Positions 18,676 to 27,978 are shown, counted from the stretch's first letter. The stretch: 64,000 bases of DNA from Roseiflexus sp. RS-1 (GCF_000016665.1 NC_009523.1:3967501-4031500); one strand, 5' to 3'. Notes: a model not told the origin generated them from the letters alone. Translations and numbers: made by a program.

Positions 18676-20100
18676 TCAGAACAGAATCTGATCGCCGGGC
18701 AGATCCTGCAACCCTGACCAGGGTGAGCGGACGGCGCCCTCGCGCAGCTGACGTCCGAGGCGCAACACCATGATCAACCCCAGGGTAAGGAGCAGAATAA
18801 CCAGTGCTGCGGCATAGACCGAAGTATATCCGAGCAGGATGCTGCCGGTTTGCTGTTGCGCAATATCGCGCGCCAGACCGCCACCCACCGTGCCGAAACC
18901 CTGCGCCAGCGCCTGCGTCACACCCCACAGACCAATGAACAATCCAGCATGCGCGCGGTCGGCAAGCGCCATAATCAACGCCACCGAACCAACGATAAAT
19001 AATCCGCGACCGATACCAATAAACACCACGCCGCCACGGAACATATTCACATCGACGCTTCCGCCTGCCAGGATGACCACCAGGAACCCAAGCGCGCCGG
19101 AAATGCACCCGCCAATAATTACTCCGATAGGAGAGTATCCACGCCACAACGCCAGACCTGCGGCGGTAATCCCGATGATCATCGCCACGCCCCACAACGC
19201 CGTCAACCGCGTTGTGGCGGCGACGCTCATGCCGAGCACCTGACCACCATACGGTTCGAGCAACACATCGTGTGTGGCGAGCGCCAGCGTGCCGCCAAAC
19301 AGCACAACGAACAACGCGCGCAACCCCGGTTGCTGCCAGACCACACGGAGTTGCTCGACCAGCGTCAACCGCACACGAATATCATCGGTATGGTTGACGA
19401 GGGTTCCATCAGGGCGCAGTTGCTCACGCCCCAGCAGCGATATCGTCGCCAGCACAGCGAAGATGACCGCCGAACCCTGCATCACCTGGATCAACAGCAC
19501 CGGCGAATATCGTTCGAGGATCGCGCCAACGATGATCGAACTGACGATGGTGCCGACGACCAGCATCATCCACAGCACCGCCAGCACCTTCCCGCGGTCG
19601 CGCGGCGGAGTAATATCGCTGACCAGCGCCAGATAGGTTGTTTCGACGATATTGACGCCGACACCGTATGCCAGGAAAATCGCAGTACAGATGATGAGCG
19701 CGATTGCGAACGGCATCGAGTCGTTGGGACCCAGCAGGATCAACGAGAACGGTGCAGTCGCCAACCCGCCATATGTCAGCATGAGACCCAATGCCACATA
19801 GGGCATGCGCCAGCGCCCTCGCGCCCGTTCCACATCCGACCGATACCCAAAGACTGCGCGTACCGGCGAGACAAAGTAGTGGATCGCCATTAACGAAGCG
19901 ACAAGAGCAGCCGAAATGTGCATATCACCGATCAACACACGGTTGAGCGTGCCGGTGATCGGCGCCAGTGCAACTCCCATGCCCAGTTGAAACAAGCCCA
20001 GACGCAGCACATTCGTCCACCAGGCAATCGCCTGGTGATCGCTGAACCAGCCACTGACGCGCTGCGCCAGACCGGACACACCCTGGCTTCCAGTCGCCAT
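18676..20100 (-). CDS. pucC: PucC-family major facilitator (BCH/light-harvesting assembly)
   Basis: The 474-aa protein has about 12 membrane helices and PucC/LhaA features: WWTNVLRLGLFQLGMGV, IHYFVSPVRAVFGYRSD, SDITPPRDRGKVLAVLW and LLEPYGGQVLGMSVA. PucC proteins help assemble light-harvesting antenna complexes, probably by handling bacteriochlorophyll. A strong Shine-Dalgarno (GAGGAGG) precedes the ATG. The gene follows the cyclic-nucleotide ferredoxin gene and precedes puhE on the same strand, which supports a photosynthesis role. An inverted repeat at 20157-20179 sits just upstream. Confidence 0.88.
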   Translation of the reverse strand: MATGSQGVSGLAQRVSGWFSDHQAIAWWTNVLRLGLFQLGMGVALAPITGTLNRVLIGDMHISAALVASLMAIHYFVSPVRAVFGYRSDVERARGRWRMPYVALGLMLTYGGLATAPFSLILLGPNDSMPFAIALIICTAIFLAYGVGVNIVETTYLALVSDITPPRDRGKVLAVLWMMLVVGTIVSSIIVGAILERYSPVLLIQVMQGSAVIFAVLATISLLGREQLRPDGTLVNHTDDIRVRLTLVEQLRVVWQQPGLRALFVVLFGGTLALATHDVLLEPYGGQVLGMSVAATTRLTALWGVAMIIGITAAGLALWRGYSPIGVIIGGCISGALGFLVVILAGGSVDVNMFRGGVVFIGIGRGLFIVGSVALIMALADRAHAGLFIGLWGVTQALAQGFGTVGGGLARDIAQQQTGSILLGYTSVYAAALVILLLTLGLIMVLRLGRQLREGAVRSPWSGLQDLPGDQILF

Positions 20101-20156
20101 TGCGCCTCCTCAAGGAGCCATTCATGCGCTGATACGCAGCTTCACCGTTACCGTGT

Positions 20157-20179
20157 TGATGACGGATACGGCGTCATCA
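20157..20179. promoter_or_regulatory. Inverted repeat upstream of pucC, possible operator
   Basis: TGATGACG and CGTCATCA form a perfect 8-bp inverted repeat with a 7-base spacer, 57 bases before the pucC start. There is no T-run on either side, so a regulator site is more likely than a terminator. The regulator is unknown. Confidence 0.4.
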
Positions 20180-20217
20180 TAACGCGCCCATATGGTCATG
20201 TCAAGCGAACAACCGGC

Positions 20218-21666
20218 TCATAACGGGAACACTTCCTCAACCGACACAAGCCGCAGGGCGCCGGTCGGACAGGCGCTGACACATGCCAGATCGTTGTATC
20301 CGTGGCACAGGTCGCATTTGTTTGCTCGTTGTTGCGTCTGATGATCCGTTTCCAGCGGAATGACCGGCATGCGCCAGCGCTGCAATCGCTGCCACAATCC
20401 CCAGAGCGGCGACTGATGCGGCGGAGCGATGGAACGCATGTCCACAGCATGGTAAGGACATGCCGGCACACACGCGCCACACCCGTTGCACGCATCGGTA
20501 ATGAACAGTGCGCCGCTCTCATTCCAGACGATTGCATCTTCAGGGCATGCTTCGACGCACTCCGCTCCGACACGACACTGCCGACACGCATCAGCGATTT
20601 CGATACCGTTCAAGGTCAAACCGGAAAAATGAATGCGCCCGGCGCCGTGACGTGATGCACAGGCATCTTCGCAAATCCTGCACCCGGGCTTACACAGACT
20701 CAGGTCGCGCACCAGAATGTGGGTTCCCCGGCGCAATCCATGTTCAAGTATCGCCGATAATTGCGCCTGACGCTCTGCATCGCTGCGGATCGCCCGACTC
20801 GCGGCTTTGCGCTGCTCGACGACTTCGCGCAACTGCATCGCCAGTTCCGGACGACTCGCCAGTAGCGCCTCCAGATCCTGGACCGGCAGCGCCAGCGCTT
20901 CCACCGGCGTTAGCGCCCGCACGTCCGCATTGTGCGGTTGATGGGTCAGCAGCGACATTTCGCCAAAGAAATCGCCTTCTTCAAGATAAGCGATCACCTG
21001 ACCGTTCTGCTCGATAACCACCTGACCCGACATGACGATATACAGCGCATCACCGATCGCCCCCTGCCGGAGCACGATCGCGCCGCGACTATACTGCATC
21101 GGGCGCAACACTCTGGCGATATGGATGCGTTCAGCCGGCGACAGGCGACTGAAGAGCGGCACGCGACCCAGCGTGCCCTCGACCAGGCGTTGCTGATAGA
21201 TCTGGCGCAATGCCCGTTCCAGTTCCGGCGAACCGGGCAGCATTGCACGAACCTCCGTCAGCGGGACCTGCACGAGATAACAGACGGTTTCAGCACGCAC
21301 TGTCGCTCCGCGAAAACGGTCGCCAAACAGCGTTGCAACCCCCAAACAATCACCACGGCTGAGAACGCCAATCAACACCTGACGCCCCGCCCGATCATGG
21401 AGCGTCAGACTGACAGAACCGCGAAGAATGAACGAGAGAAACGCGATGGGACGCTGTTCATTCACAATGATTGCGCCGGGCACGAATGCACGTAACGTTG
21501 CGCACGCCGCAAGGCGCGCCAGGGTATCGGGCGTGACGCCTTTCAGACAGTCGAGCTGCGCCAGCGCCTGCGTTTGTTGCTGACGCCGCTCTCGATAGCG
21601 TACCGCCGTATCACTTGAAGATGCTGGCATCCGTTGCTGATCGAACGGCGCAGTCTTTGCCCCCAT
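20218..21666 (-). CDS. Double cyclic-nucleotide-binding domain, 4Fe-4S ferredoxin protein
   Basis: The 482-aa protein has two CNMP-binding-type domains (about residues 35-150 and 155-275; the second has GDFFGEMSLLTHQPHNADV). Then comes a Cys-rich region: CKPGCRICEDACASRHG, CRQCRVGAECVEACPEDA, CNGCGACVPACPYHA and CDLCHGYNDLACVSACP, enough for about four Fe-S clusters. There is no helix-turn-helix, so it is not a classical CRP/FNR regulator. It probably links a nucleotide or ligand signal to electron transfer; partners are not visible. It is cytoplasmic by sequence. It lies between a lipoprotein gene (6-base gap) and pucC. Confidence 0.85.
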   Translation of the reverse strand: MGAKTAPFDQQRMPASSSDTAVRYRERRQQQTQALAQLDCLKGVTPDTLARLAACATLRAFVPGAIIVNEQRPIAFLSFILRGSVSLTLHDRAGRQVLIGVLSRGDCLGVATLFGDRFRGATVRAETVCYLVQVPLTEVRAMLPGSPELERALRQIYQQRLVEGTLGRVPLFSRLSPAERIHIARVLRPMQYSRGAIVLRQGAIGDALYIVMSGQVVIEQNGQVIAYLEEGDFFGEMSLLTHQPHNADVRALTPVEALALPVQDLEALLASRPELAMQLREVVEQRKAASRAIRSDAERQAQLSAILEHGLRRGTHILVRDLSLCKPGCRICEDACASRHGAGRIHFSGLTLNGIEIADACRQCRVGAECVEACPEDAIVWNESGALFITDACNGCGACVPACPYHAVDMRSIAPPHQSPLWGLWQRLQRWRMPVIPLETDHQTQQRANKCDLCHGYNDLACVSACPTGALRLVSVEEVFPL

Positions 21667-21672
21667 CGCTGC

Positions 21673-22248
21673 TCATCCCTCGGTCAAATACCACCGTCCA
21701 TCGATTTTGATGACCGGCACGGTGCCATCAGGACGCCCGATGACCTGGCTGAGGCTGATGGTTTGCTCGTAGAAAACGTATGAACCGCGTTCGTTGGTGC
21801 GCATCAGCATCATTGAAATCGTAGCCGACGGCAGACGCACCAGCGCCCGCTCACCATCGTCGGCGATCTTTTCCACCGGCTCAAAACCGCGAAACTCGAA
21901 TATGGCGGTCTCATCGTCCGCCAGTTGACGCAGACCGGTTGCGAACGATGCAAGCGCACGCCGCAAGGCGAGGCGTTGCGTGTCACGCTCCGCCGGAGCA
22001 AAGTACCCCGATAAACGCTCTGCCCAGAAACTGCGCGTTTCTTCCTGTTGCAGATTCGGGTCCTGCAACGCGCGTTGCAGATCCTCGAAAAAACTCTCGG
22101 TCACAACTTCTGGCGAAAATCCACCGCCCGCCTGCGGTTCCTCCGTCGCAGGAACGGTTGTACATCCAATGAGCATGAGTACGACGCATGCCACACACAG
22201 TGGAACGCGCAGAAGCACGCCGGTATGTTGCGCAGCACAGCGGTTCAT
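21673..22248 (-). CDS. Putative lipoprotein, unknown function
   Basis: The 191-aa protein has a basic start (MNRCAAQHTG), a hydrophobic stretch and a lipobox LMLIGC, so it is probably lipidated at Cys28 or close by and exported. The rest is a small alpha+beta domain resembling lipoprotein sensor modules, but no family is recognised. The ATG at 22248 is chosen because it starts the signal peptide and is 9 bases after a TACAAT box. It is the first gene of a probable unit with the ferredoxin gene, pucC and puhE. Confidence 0.7.
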   Translation of the reverse strand: MNRCAAQHTGVLLRVPLCVACVVLMLIGCTTVPATEEPQAGGGFSPEVVTESFFEDLQRALQDPNLQQEETRSFWAERLSGYFAPAERDTQRLALRRALASFATGLRQLADDETAIFEFRGFEPVEKIADDGERALVRLPSATISMMLMRTNERGSYVFYEQTISLSQVIGRPDGTVPVIKIDGRWYLTEG

Positions 22249-22257
22249 GACGTGCTC

Positions 22258-22263
22258 ATTGTA
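22258..22263 (-). promoter_or_regulatory. -10 box of the lipoprotein-ferredoxin-pucC unit
   Basis: On the minus strand TACAAT is followed after nine bases by the lipoprotein ATG, so the message would be leaderless or nearly so. No convincing -35 is seen. Confidence 0.4.
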
Positions 22264-22468
22264 GCACATCACCCTGATCTTCTCTTCAAAACACTGTATA
22301 ACTTCGCTGCAAAAATGCACCGCTGAGACGCCGAGGGCAAGGAGAACCCTACAAACGAACCATGATGGATGCATAGCGAAGCATGCGTGTGCGTGACCCG
22401 CTATGGAATTCACCTCTGCGAACACTGCGCCTCAGCGGTGACCTGCCCTTTTTGCAGCAGACTCACTG

Positions 22469-22474
22469 TATAAT
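22469..22474 (+). promoter_or_regulatory. -10 box of mnmG
   Basis: TATAAT lies about 140 bases before the mnmG start in the 22249-22611 gap. That gap otherwise shows no gene on either strand, only the divergent promoter of the lipoprotein gene. Confidence 0.4.
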
Positions 22475-22611
22475 TATTATTGAAGTTGTCCATCCAGACG
22501 ACCGCACCAACGTCTCCGTGGCAACTGTAATGATAAACAGGCTGGCAAGACCGGTGTTCATCGCGTTTCTTTTGAGCGGTCTTGTCGGATCAACCATTCC
22601 ACAACACATCT

Positions 22612-24651
22612 ATGCACAGTACCCATCCATATATCTACGATGTCATTGTTGTCGGCGCAGGGCACGCCGGATGCGAAGCGGCGCATGCCGCAGCGCGCAT
22701 GGGATGTCGTACCCTGCTACTGACCATCGATCTCGATAAACTGGCGCATATGTCGTGCAATCCATCGATCGGCGGACCGGCAAAGGGGCATCTGGTTCGT
22801 GAGATCGACGCACTGGGCGGACTGATGGGGCGCGTGACCGATCGCACCTTCATCCAGATCCGTCTGCTCAACGAGAGCAAGGGTCCGGCGGTGCAGGCGC
22901 CGCGCGCTCAGGCGGATAAGCGCCTCTACGCGAAGGTGATGAAAGAGACGCTCGAAACGATCCCCAACCTTGATCTCCGCCAGGCGATGATCGAGCGTAT
23001 CATTCTACCGCGACCAATCAATCGCAATGGCAGCGATACCGACGATGCGGAAGCGCTTTGCCCCGGTCACTATGCAGTCGTGACCCATACCCGGCGGATC
23101 TACCAGTGTCGGGCATTGGTGCTGACAACCGGCACGTTTCTGCGCGGCAGGGCGATCACCGGCGACGCGATCTGGGGCGCAGGACGGGCGGGCGAAGCGC
23201 CTGCCACTGCGCTCGGTGAAGATCTCGCTGCGCTTGGCTTTCCGCTGGTGCGGCTCAAGACCGGCACGCCGCCGCGCATCGATGCGCGCACAATCGATTT
23301 TTCGCTCACAAGCGTGCAGCACGGCAGTGCAACCCCGCTGTTCTTCGGCTTTTACTATCGCGCCCTGAACGAAGCGCCTCCCGAACCGGCATTCGGCGGT
23401 CCTCCCGCCAGCGCGTATCCTGAACCACTCCTCGATGCCTGGCGTCCGCAATTGCCCTGCTACCTGGTGCATACAACGCCGGAGTTTCACGAGATTGTAC
23501 GGCGCAACCTGGATCGCGCGCCGCTGTTCAGCGGGATCATTGAAGGGGTTGGTCCGCGTTACTGCCCTTCCATCGAAGATAAGATCGTGCGCTTCGCCGA
23601 CAAGGAGCGTCACGGGCTGTTCCTCGAACCCGAAGGCTGGTCGACGCACGAGGTCTACGTACAGGGATGCAACACGTCGCTGCCGGAAGATGTGCAGTGG
23701 GCGATGCTGCGGAGCATCCCGGCGCTCCGTCGCGTCGAACTGATGCGCGCCGGGTATGCCATCGAATATGACGCGCTTGCGACCGGCGAGATCGCTGCCG
23801 ATATGTCGTCGCGCCGCGCTCCGGGGTTGTTCTTCGCCGGTCAGATCAACGGTACGACGGGGTACGAAGAAGCGGCTGCGCAGGGGTTGATGGCTGGCAT
23901 CAATGCCGCACGTTTCGTTCAGGGGAAGCCGTCTGTTCTTCTTCGTCGTGATGAAGCCTATATTGGCGTGCTGATCGACGACCTGGTCACAAAAGAGATC
24001 CGCGAGCCGTACCGTATGTTCACCTCGCGCGCCGAGCATCGCCTCCTGCTGCGCGCCGATAATGCCGACCTGCGCCTGACGCCGCTCGCAGGCGAGTTGG
24101 GGTTGGTCGACCGTGAGCGTGTGGCGGTCGTTGAGCGCAAACGCGAAGAAGTGGAGCGCCTGCTCGCTGTGTTGCGCGGCAAACGCCTGTACCCGTCGGC
24201 AGCGATCAACGCCCGTCTGAGCGCTGCCGGAATTGCGCCGCTCACCGGTGAGATGAGCGCCGAAGAAGTGCTGCGCCGCCCCGAGGTGCGATACCGGCAA
24301 CTCCAGCCAGCGCTCGACCTGCCAGCATGCGAAGCCGATGTCGCCGAACAGGTCGACATCGAAGCGAAGTACAGCGGGTATCTGCTCAAACAACAGCGCG
24401 AAGTTGAACGATTGCGCCGCATGGAGTCGCGGCGCATCCCGCCCGATTTCGACTTTGCCGCGCTGCGCGGGTTGCGCAACGAGGCGCGGCAGACATTGCA
24501 ACGCTTTCGACCGGCGACCATCGGGCAGGCGGCGCGCCTGGCGGGGATCAACCCCGCCGATATTGCGCTGCTCCTCGTCGCCCTCGAACGACAGACACGC
24601 CAGGCGACGCCGGTCGAAACGCCTCACCCATCGCTGCCGCACACCGGGTGA
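22612..24651 (+). CDS. mnmG: tRNA uridine-34 carboxymethylaminomethyl modification enzyme MnmG
   Basis: MnmG is the FAD/NADH partner of MnmE in U34 modification. The ~679-aa protein has the FAD Rossmann motif GAGHAGCEAA, CNPSIGGPAKGHLVREIDALGG, a second dinucleotide region, GLFFAGQINGTTGYEEAAAQG, and the C-terminal helical domain (EAKYSGYLLKQ). The length is slightly above the usual ~630, partly from an insertion near residue 140. The ATG at 22612 matches the family start; a TTG at 22582 preceded by GAGCGG is an alternative. It is not adjacent to mnmE. Confidence 0.96.
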   Translation: MHSTHPYIYDVIVVGAGHAGCEAAHAAARMGCRTLLLTIDLDKLAHMSCNPSIGGPAKGHLVREIDALGGLMGRVTDRTFIQIRLLNESKGPAVQAPRAQADKRLYAKVMKETLETIPNLDLRQAMIERIILPRPINRNGSDTDDAEALCPGHYAVVTHTRRIYQCRALVLTTGTFLRGRAITGDAIWGAGRAGEAPATALGEDLAALGFPLVRLKTGTPPRIDARTIDFSLTSVQHGSATPLFFGFYYRALNEAPPEPAFGGPPASAYPEPLLDAWRPQLPCYLVHTTPEFHEIVRRNLDRAPLFSGIIEGVGPRYCPSIEDKIVRFADKERHGLFLEPEGWSTHEVYVQGCNTSLPEDVQWAMLRSIPALRRVELMRAGYAIEYDALATGEIAADMSSRRAPGLFFAGQINGTTGYEEAAAQGLMAGINAARFVQGKPSVLLRRDEAYIGVLIDDLVTKEIREPYRMFTSRAEHRLLLRADNADLRLTPLAGELGLVDRERVAVVERKREEVERLLAVLRGKRLYPSAAINARLSAAGIAPLTGEMSAEEVLRRPEVRYRQLQPALDLPACEADVAEQVDIEAKYSGYLLKQQREVERLRRMESRRIPPDFDFAALRGLRNEARQTLQRFRPATIGQAARLAGINPADIALLLVALERQTRQATPVETPHPSLPHTG

Positions 24652-24806
24652 ATGCCAGCAAGTTCATCTGCATACGAGGGCGCCGGGTTATGGTATGATT
24701 GTGCAGCGCTGGTGAGACAGTGCTCAATCCTTCTGCCCTGGTTGCTCTGACCATCACCGGAAAGTTCTAACGTTCGTACCGGTCCTGAATCGCCGTGGAG
24801 CACCGT

Positions 24807-25565
24807 ATGTCCGTGCCCATTTCAGGTCCTGCGACGGCATTTGTGATCGAGGACGATCCGTTTGCCCGCTGGGCGCTCGGTCAGTATCTCGAGTCGCTCC
24901 GATTTACGGTGCTTACTGCCGAGACCTACATCGATGCCTCTGCCCTGATTGCCGGGCATCCGCCACCCCGGCTTGCCGTTGTCGATCTGGCGCTCCGCGA
25001 CAATCCGGCGGAACCAATCCCTCAATCGCGCTCACGCGGCATCACGCTGGTGCATGCCTTGAAGCGCCGTGATCCGGCGGTGGCTGTGGTGATCTGGAGC
25101 GCCTATGGCGGCACGATTGCACCGATACTGCCGCTGCTGACCAGCGGTTATACCGGTCTGGCGTATGTGGCGAAAGGCAGCCCACAAGAGGCGCTGCACG
25201 ACGCGATCACCCATGCACTGCGCCAGGATGTGTTTTTCCAGCCTGGCATCGACCACGCAGCGACCGACTCGTGGGAGCAGATGTTTCTGGACGCGCTTGA
25301 ACCGGCGGTAGCGGCAACGGTCGTCAAACTGGCGCGCTGCTTCGATGAATTGACGCCGCAACAGCGCGCGGTCGCGGAGCGGATGGCGTGCACCACCGAG
25401 GCAATCGCCCATCAACTCGGAATCAGAGTAACGACCGTGCGCAAATATATCGACGCTATCTATGATCGGCTGGAACTCAAGGATACGGAGACTGTCGCGG
25501 GGTACCGACGCGAAGTGCTGCTGGCGCTGGCGCACATCCTGCGACGTTTGCGGACAACAGCGTAA
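24807..25565 (+). CDS. Response regulator with LuxR-type HTH
   Basis: The 252-aa protein has a receiver domain (FVIEDDPFARW; phospho-acceptor Asp60 in LAVVDLAL) and a C-terminal LuxR/NarL-type helix-turn-helix (LTPQQRAVAERMACTTEAIAHQLGIRVTTVRKYIDAIYDRL). It should bind DNA after phosphorylation. No kinase gene is adjacent; the nearest orphan kinase is at 43919-45637. The ATG at 24807 has GGAG six bases upstream. Confidence 0.85.
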   Translation: MSVPISGPATAFVIEDDPFARWALGQYLESLRFTVLTAETYIDASALIAGHPPPRLAVVDLALRDNPAEPIPQSRSRGITLVHALKRRDPAVAVVIWSAYGGTIAPILPLLTSGYTGLAYVAKGSPQEALHDAITHALRQDVFFQPGIDHAATDSWEQMFLDALEPAVAATVVKLARCFDELTPQQRAVAERMACTTEAIAHQLGIRVTTVRKYIDAIYDRLELKDTETVAGYRREVLLALAHILRRLRTTA

Positions 25566-25621
25566 AACTGCGCCGCTGCAGTGAAAAGACTTTTTTGCGG
25601 GAGACTCAGGGGTGTTGTTGC

Positions 25622-25698
25622 TGGTGACCCCGACTGGGCTCGAACCAGTAGCCTGCAGCTCCGGAGGCTGCCGCTCTATCCAATTGAGCTACGGGGCC
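25622..25698 (-). tRNA. tRNA-Arg (anticodon CCG)
   Basis: On the minus strand the sequence folds as a complete cloverleaf. The acceptor is GGCCCCG/CGGGGTC with one G-T pair, the D stem GCTC/GAGC, the anticodon stem GCAGC/GCTGC with loop CTCCGGA, and the T stem ACTGG/CCAGT with loop TTCGAGC. The anticodon CCG reads the CGG arginine codon. The 3' CCA is encoded. No integrase or attachment site is associated. Confidence 0.95.
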
Positions 25699-25735
25699 AG
25701 CACCATTCGCATTCTAGCACCCACGCCGGGCGCTG

Positions 25736-26674
25736 TCAAGATTCGCGCAGCAGCGCCGCACCCCCCAGGATGCCAACATCATCGCCAAGCGCGGCAGGCA
25801 CGACGCTCACTTCTGGATCGATCACACGTCGCGCAACGACGTGGCGCACCGGGTCGAACAGGAGCGCACCGGCGCGGGTCAACCCGCCGCCAAGCACGAC
25901 ACGCCCGGGATTGAGCAGGTTGGCGGCTGAAGCGATGCCGATCCCTAACCATCCCATCGCCTCGTTCCACACCGTGCGCGCCAGCGCATCGCCAGCCGCC
26001 GCTGCTTCTGCGACATGCTGCGCGGTTAACGCATCGGACGGGATGGCAGCCAGCGCGCTGGTTGCGCCGTCAGGTCCCCGCAACCGCAACCGTGCCTCGC
26101 GGGCGATCGACAAACCCGACGCCAGCGCCTCCAGACAGCCGTTGCGCCCACATGGGCAGGGTGGACCGTCGGGCTTCAGCACCTGATGCCCCGCCTCGCC
26201 CGCCCAGGCGCGTTCGCCACGATGCAGGCGCCCGTCGATGATTATGCCGCCGCCAATACCGGTGCTGACGGTCAGATACAGCAGATGGCGCACACCCTGC
26301 CCGGCGCCGAAACGGTACTCCGCCAGCGCTGCCGCGTCGCCATCATTGGCAACGATAGCAGGCAACCCAAGCGCCCCCTCGACATGCCTCGCCAGAGGAA
26401 CCTGATCCCATCCGGCAACGTGCATCGAGAGACGCACCGTGCGCCCATCCGCTGCAACCGGTCCGCCAAAACTGATGCCGACGCCCTGCACAGGCGCAGG
26501 CGCAGCCGCGATCAACGCCTGCGCCATTGCCAGCATCGCCTGGAGGCTGGCAGACGCGCCACCGGACACCGGCGTTGCCATCGAGCGGCGCGCCAGCACA
26601 CTGCCTTGCTGAAGATCAACCAGACCGGCGGCAAGTTTCGTGCCGCCAAAATCGAGACCAAGGACGAGTGTCAT
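25736..26674 (-). CDS. ROK-family sugar kinase (glucokinase-like)
   Basis: The 312-aa protein has the ROK ATP-binding motif LGLDFGGTKLAAGLVD, the catalytic region VANDGDAAALAEYRFG, and the zinc site GHQVLKPDGPPCPCGRNGCLEALAS. ROK kinases without a DNA-binding domain phosphorylate glucose, fructose or N-acyl hexosamines; which one cannot be told. The ATG at 26674 overlaps the upstream SIS gene's stop as ATGA; an ATG at 26680 is possible. Coupling to a sugar-phosphate isomerase suggests a joint role in sugar or heptose phosphate metabolism. Confidence 0.88.
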   Translation of the reverse strand: MTLVLGLDFGGTKLAAGLVDLQQGSVLARRSMATPVSGGASASLQAMLAMAQALIAAAPAPVQGVGISFGGPVAADGRTVRLSMHVAGWDQVPLARHVEGALGLPAIVANDGDAAALAEYRFGAGQGVRHLLYLTVSTGIGGGIIIDGRLHRGERAWAGEAGHQVLKPDGPPCPCGRNGCLEALASGLSIAREARLRLRGPDGATSALAAIPSDALTAQHVAEAAAAGDALARTVWNEAMGWLGIGIASAANLLNPGRVVLGGGLTRAGALLFDPVRHVVARRVIDPEVSVVPAALGDDVGILGGAALLRES

Positions 26675-27237
26675 AGACATTCGATGCCAATCCGCTCACC
26701 CAATGCCACTGCCAGGCTGTGGCAAATAGCGATGTGCACATCTTCGACTTCGGGCATAAAATGGCTGGGAACAACGACCGCAATCTGCGCCAGCGTTGCC
26801 AGTTTCCCGCCGTTAAAGCCGGTCAGTCCAATCGTCACGGCGCCCTGCGACGCCATCCACTCAACCGCGCGCAGCACATTCGGTGAATTGCCGCTCCCTG
26901 AAATGGCGACCAGCGTATCGCCAGGACGGTAGAGCGACATGACCTGCTCGACAAACACGCGCTCATACGCCGTGTCGTTCGACCATGCCGTCATCACCGG
27001 CACATTGTCGGTCAGCGCAAGCGCACGCAAACGGCGGCGCCCGTCGGAAATCGTCCACTTCGCCAGGTCGCACGCAAAATGCGACGCGGTTGCAGCACTG
27101 CCGCCATTTCCACAGATAATAATCGTCCCGTCGCGGAGATACGTTTGCCACAATGTCTCTTCGATCGCGCGCAGCGGCTCACGGGGAACGGCTGCAAGCG
27201 TTTCAGCCAGCGAAGCAAGATACCTGTCGACGCTCAT
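26671..27237 (-). CDS. SIS-domain sugar-phosphate isomerase (GmhA-like)
   Basis: The 188-aa protein is a single SIS domain of the phosphoheptose isomerase type (GNGGSAATASHFACDLAK, SISGSGNSPNVLRAVEW-like core, HFMPEVEDVHIAICH). GmhA converts sedoheptulose 7-phosphate to glycero-manno-heptose 7-phosphate; that substrate is likely but unproven here. The ATG at 27237 has GGGGAGGA six bases upstream. The downstream ROK kinase starts four bases before its stop, so they form a two-gene operon. Confidence 0.85.
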   Translation of the reverse strand: MSVDRYLASLAETLAAVPREPLRAIEETLWQTYLRDGTIIICGNGGSAATASHFACDLAKWTISDGRRRLRALALTDNVPVMTAWSNDTAYERVFVEQVMSLYRPGDTLVAISGSGNSPNVLRAVEWMASQGAVTIGLTGFNGGKLATLAQIAVVVPSHFMPEVEDVHIAICHSLAVALGERIGIECL

Positions 27238-27370
27238 GAACTGTCCTCCCCGGATAGATGAAAAAGGTTCTTTGACAATCGGCGCCTGCCGTTCTGCGTG
27301 CACCCTCATCATGAGTGTACCGCAAAACCTGGAGAGATGATGCGTGCGTCACATCGTACCTGCTGCGTGT

Positions 27371-27376
27371 TATAAT
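27371..27376 (+). promoter_or_regulatory. -10 box of accB
   Basis: TATAAT lies 53 bases before the accB ATG, in the gap between the divergent SIS gene and accB. Confidence 0.45.
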
Positions 27377-27429
27377 GCGTTGTGAAAAGTCTCTCATATG
27401 CACCGCCAGAGCAGGAAGTGAGCAGCACT

Positions 27430-27978
27430 ATGAGCGAAGGTGAGCGCGATCACACTGTGCAGTCGATCGAGGACGAGTTCGGCTTGAGCGCCGTGCGCGA
27501 ACTACTGCGCATGATCAGCGACACGGATGTGAATGAGATCTCGATTGAGCGCGGCACGACACGCCTGCATATCAAGCGAGGTCCGTCGCTGCATCCCCAT
27601 ACGCCGGCGCCGATGTTCGTCACACCATCGATTGCCGCAAACGTGCAATCTTCGGCGCCGCCGATCGGTATCGTTCAGGCGCCGGTGCAGACGCCGCCGC
27701 CGGTAACACCCGCTCCGGAGCCGGACGCCCTCCCGCCGGGCAAGATCATCGCTGCGCCAATGGTCGGAACATTCTATGCCGCGCCGTCGCCGAAGGATCC
27801 GCCCTACGTGCAGGAAGGCGACATCATTAATGTCGGTGATCGGGTCGGCATTATCGAGGCGATGAAGATGATGAACGAGATCGAGAGCGAGTTTGCCGGT
27901 CGGGTCGTGCGTATTCTGGTGCAGAATGCGCAACCGGTGGAGTATGGGCAGCCATTGATGGTTATCGAGCCGCTGTAA
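27430..27978 (+). CDS. accB: Biotin carboxyl carrier protein of acetyl-CoA carboxylase
   Basis: AccB carries biotin between the carboxylase (AccC) and the carboxyltransferase (AccA/AccD) to make malonyl-CoA. The 182-aa protein has the N-terminal helix domain, a Pro/Ala-rich linker (about residues 60-100) and the biotinyl domain with EAMKMMNE, biotin on Lys146. The ATG at 27430 is preceded by AGGAAGTGAG. In this organism malonyl-CoA feeds both fatty acids and carbon fixation. accD and accA are 30 kb away; accC is not in the window. Confidence 0.95.
   Translation: MSEGERDHTVQSIEDEFGLSAVRELLRMISDTDVNEISIERGTTRLHIKRGPSLHPHTPAPMFVTPSIAANVQSSAPPIGIVQAPVQTPPPVTPAPEPDALPPGKIIAAPMVGTFYAAPSPKDPPYVQEGDIINVGDRVGIIEAMKMMNEIESEFAGRVVRILVQNAQPVEYGQPLMVIEPL

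Noticed and set aside
22530-22739. Small ORF starting MINRLARPVFIAFLL, like a signal peptide, upstream of mnmG
   Set aside because: After the hydrophobic start it runs out of frame through mnmG with Arg/Cys-rich shadow sequence; probably chance.
23005-24642. 545-codon open frame antisense to mnmG
   Set aside because: GC-rich codon bias leaves the complementary frame open; the mnmG frame has all family motifs.
25622-25698. tRNA-Arg as an integration site
   Set aside because: No integrase and no direct repeat of the tRNA 3' end are seen nearby.
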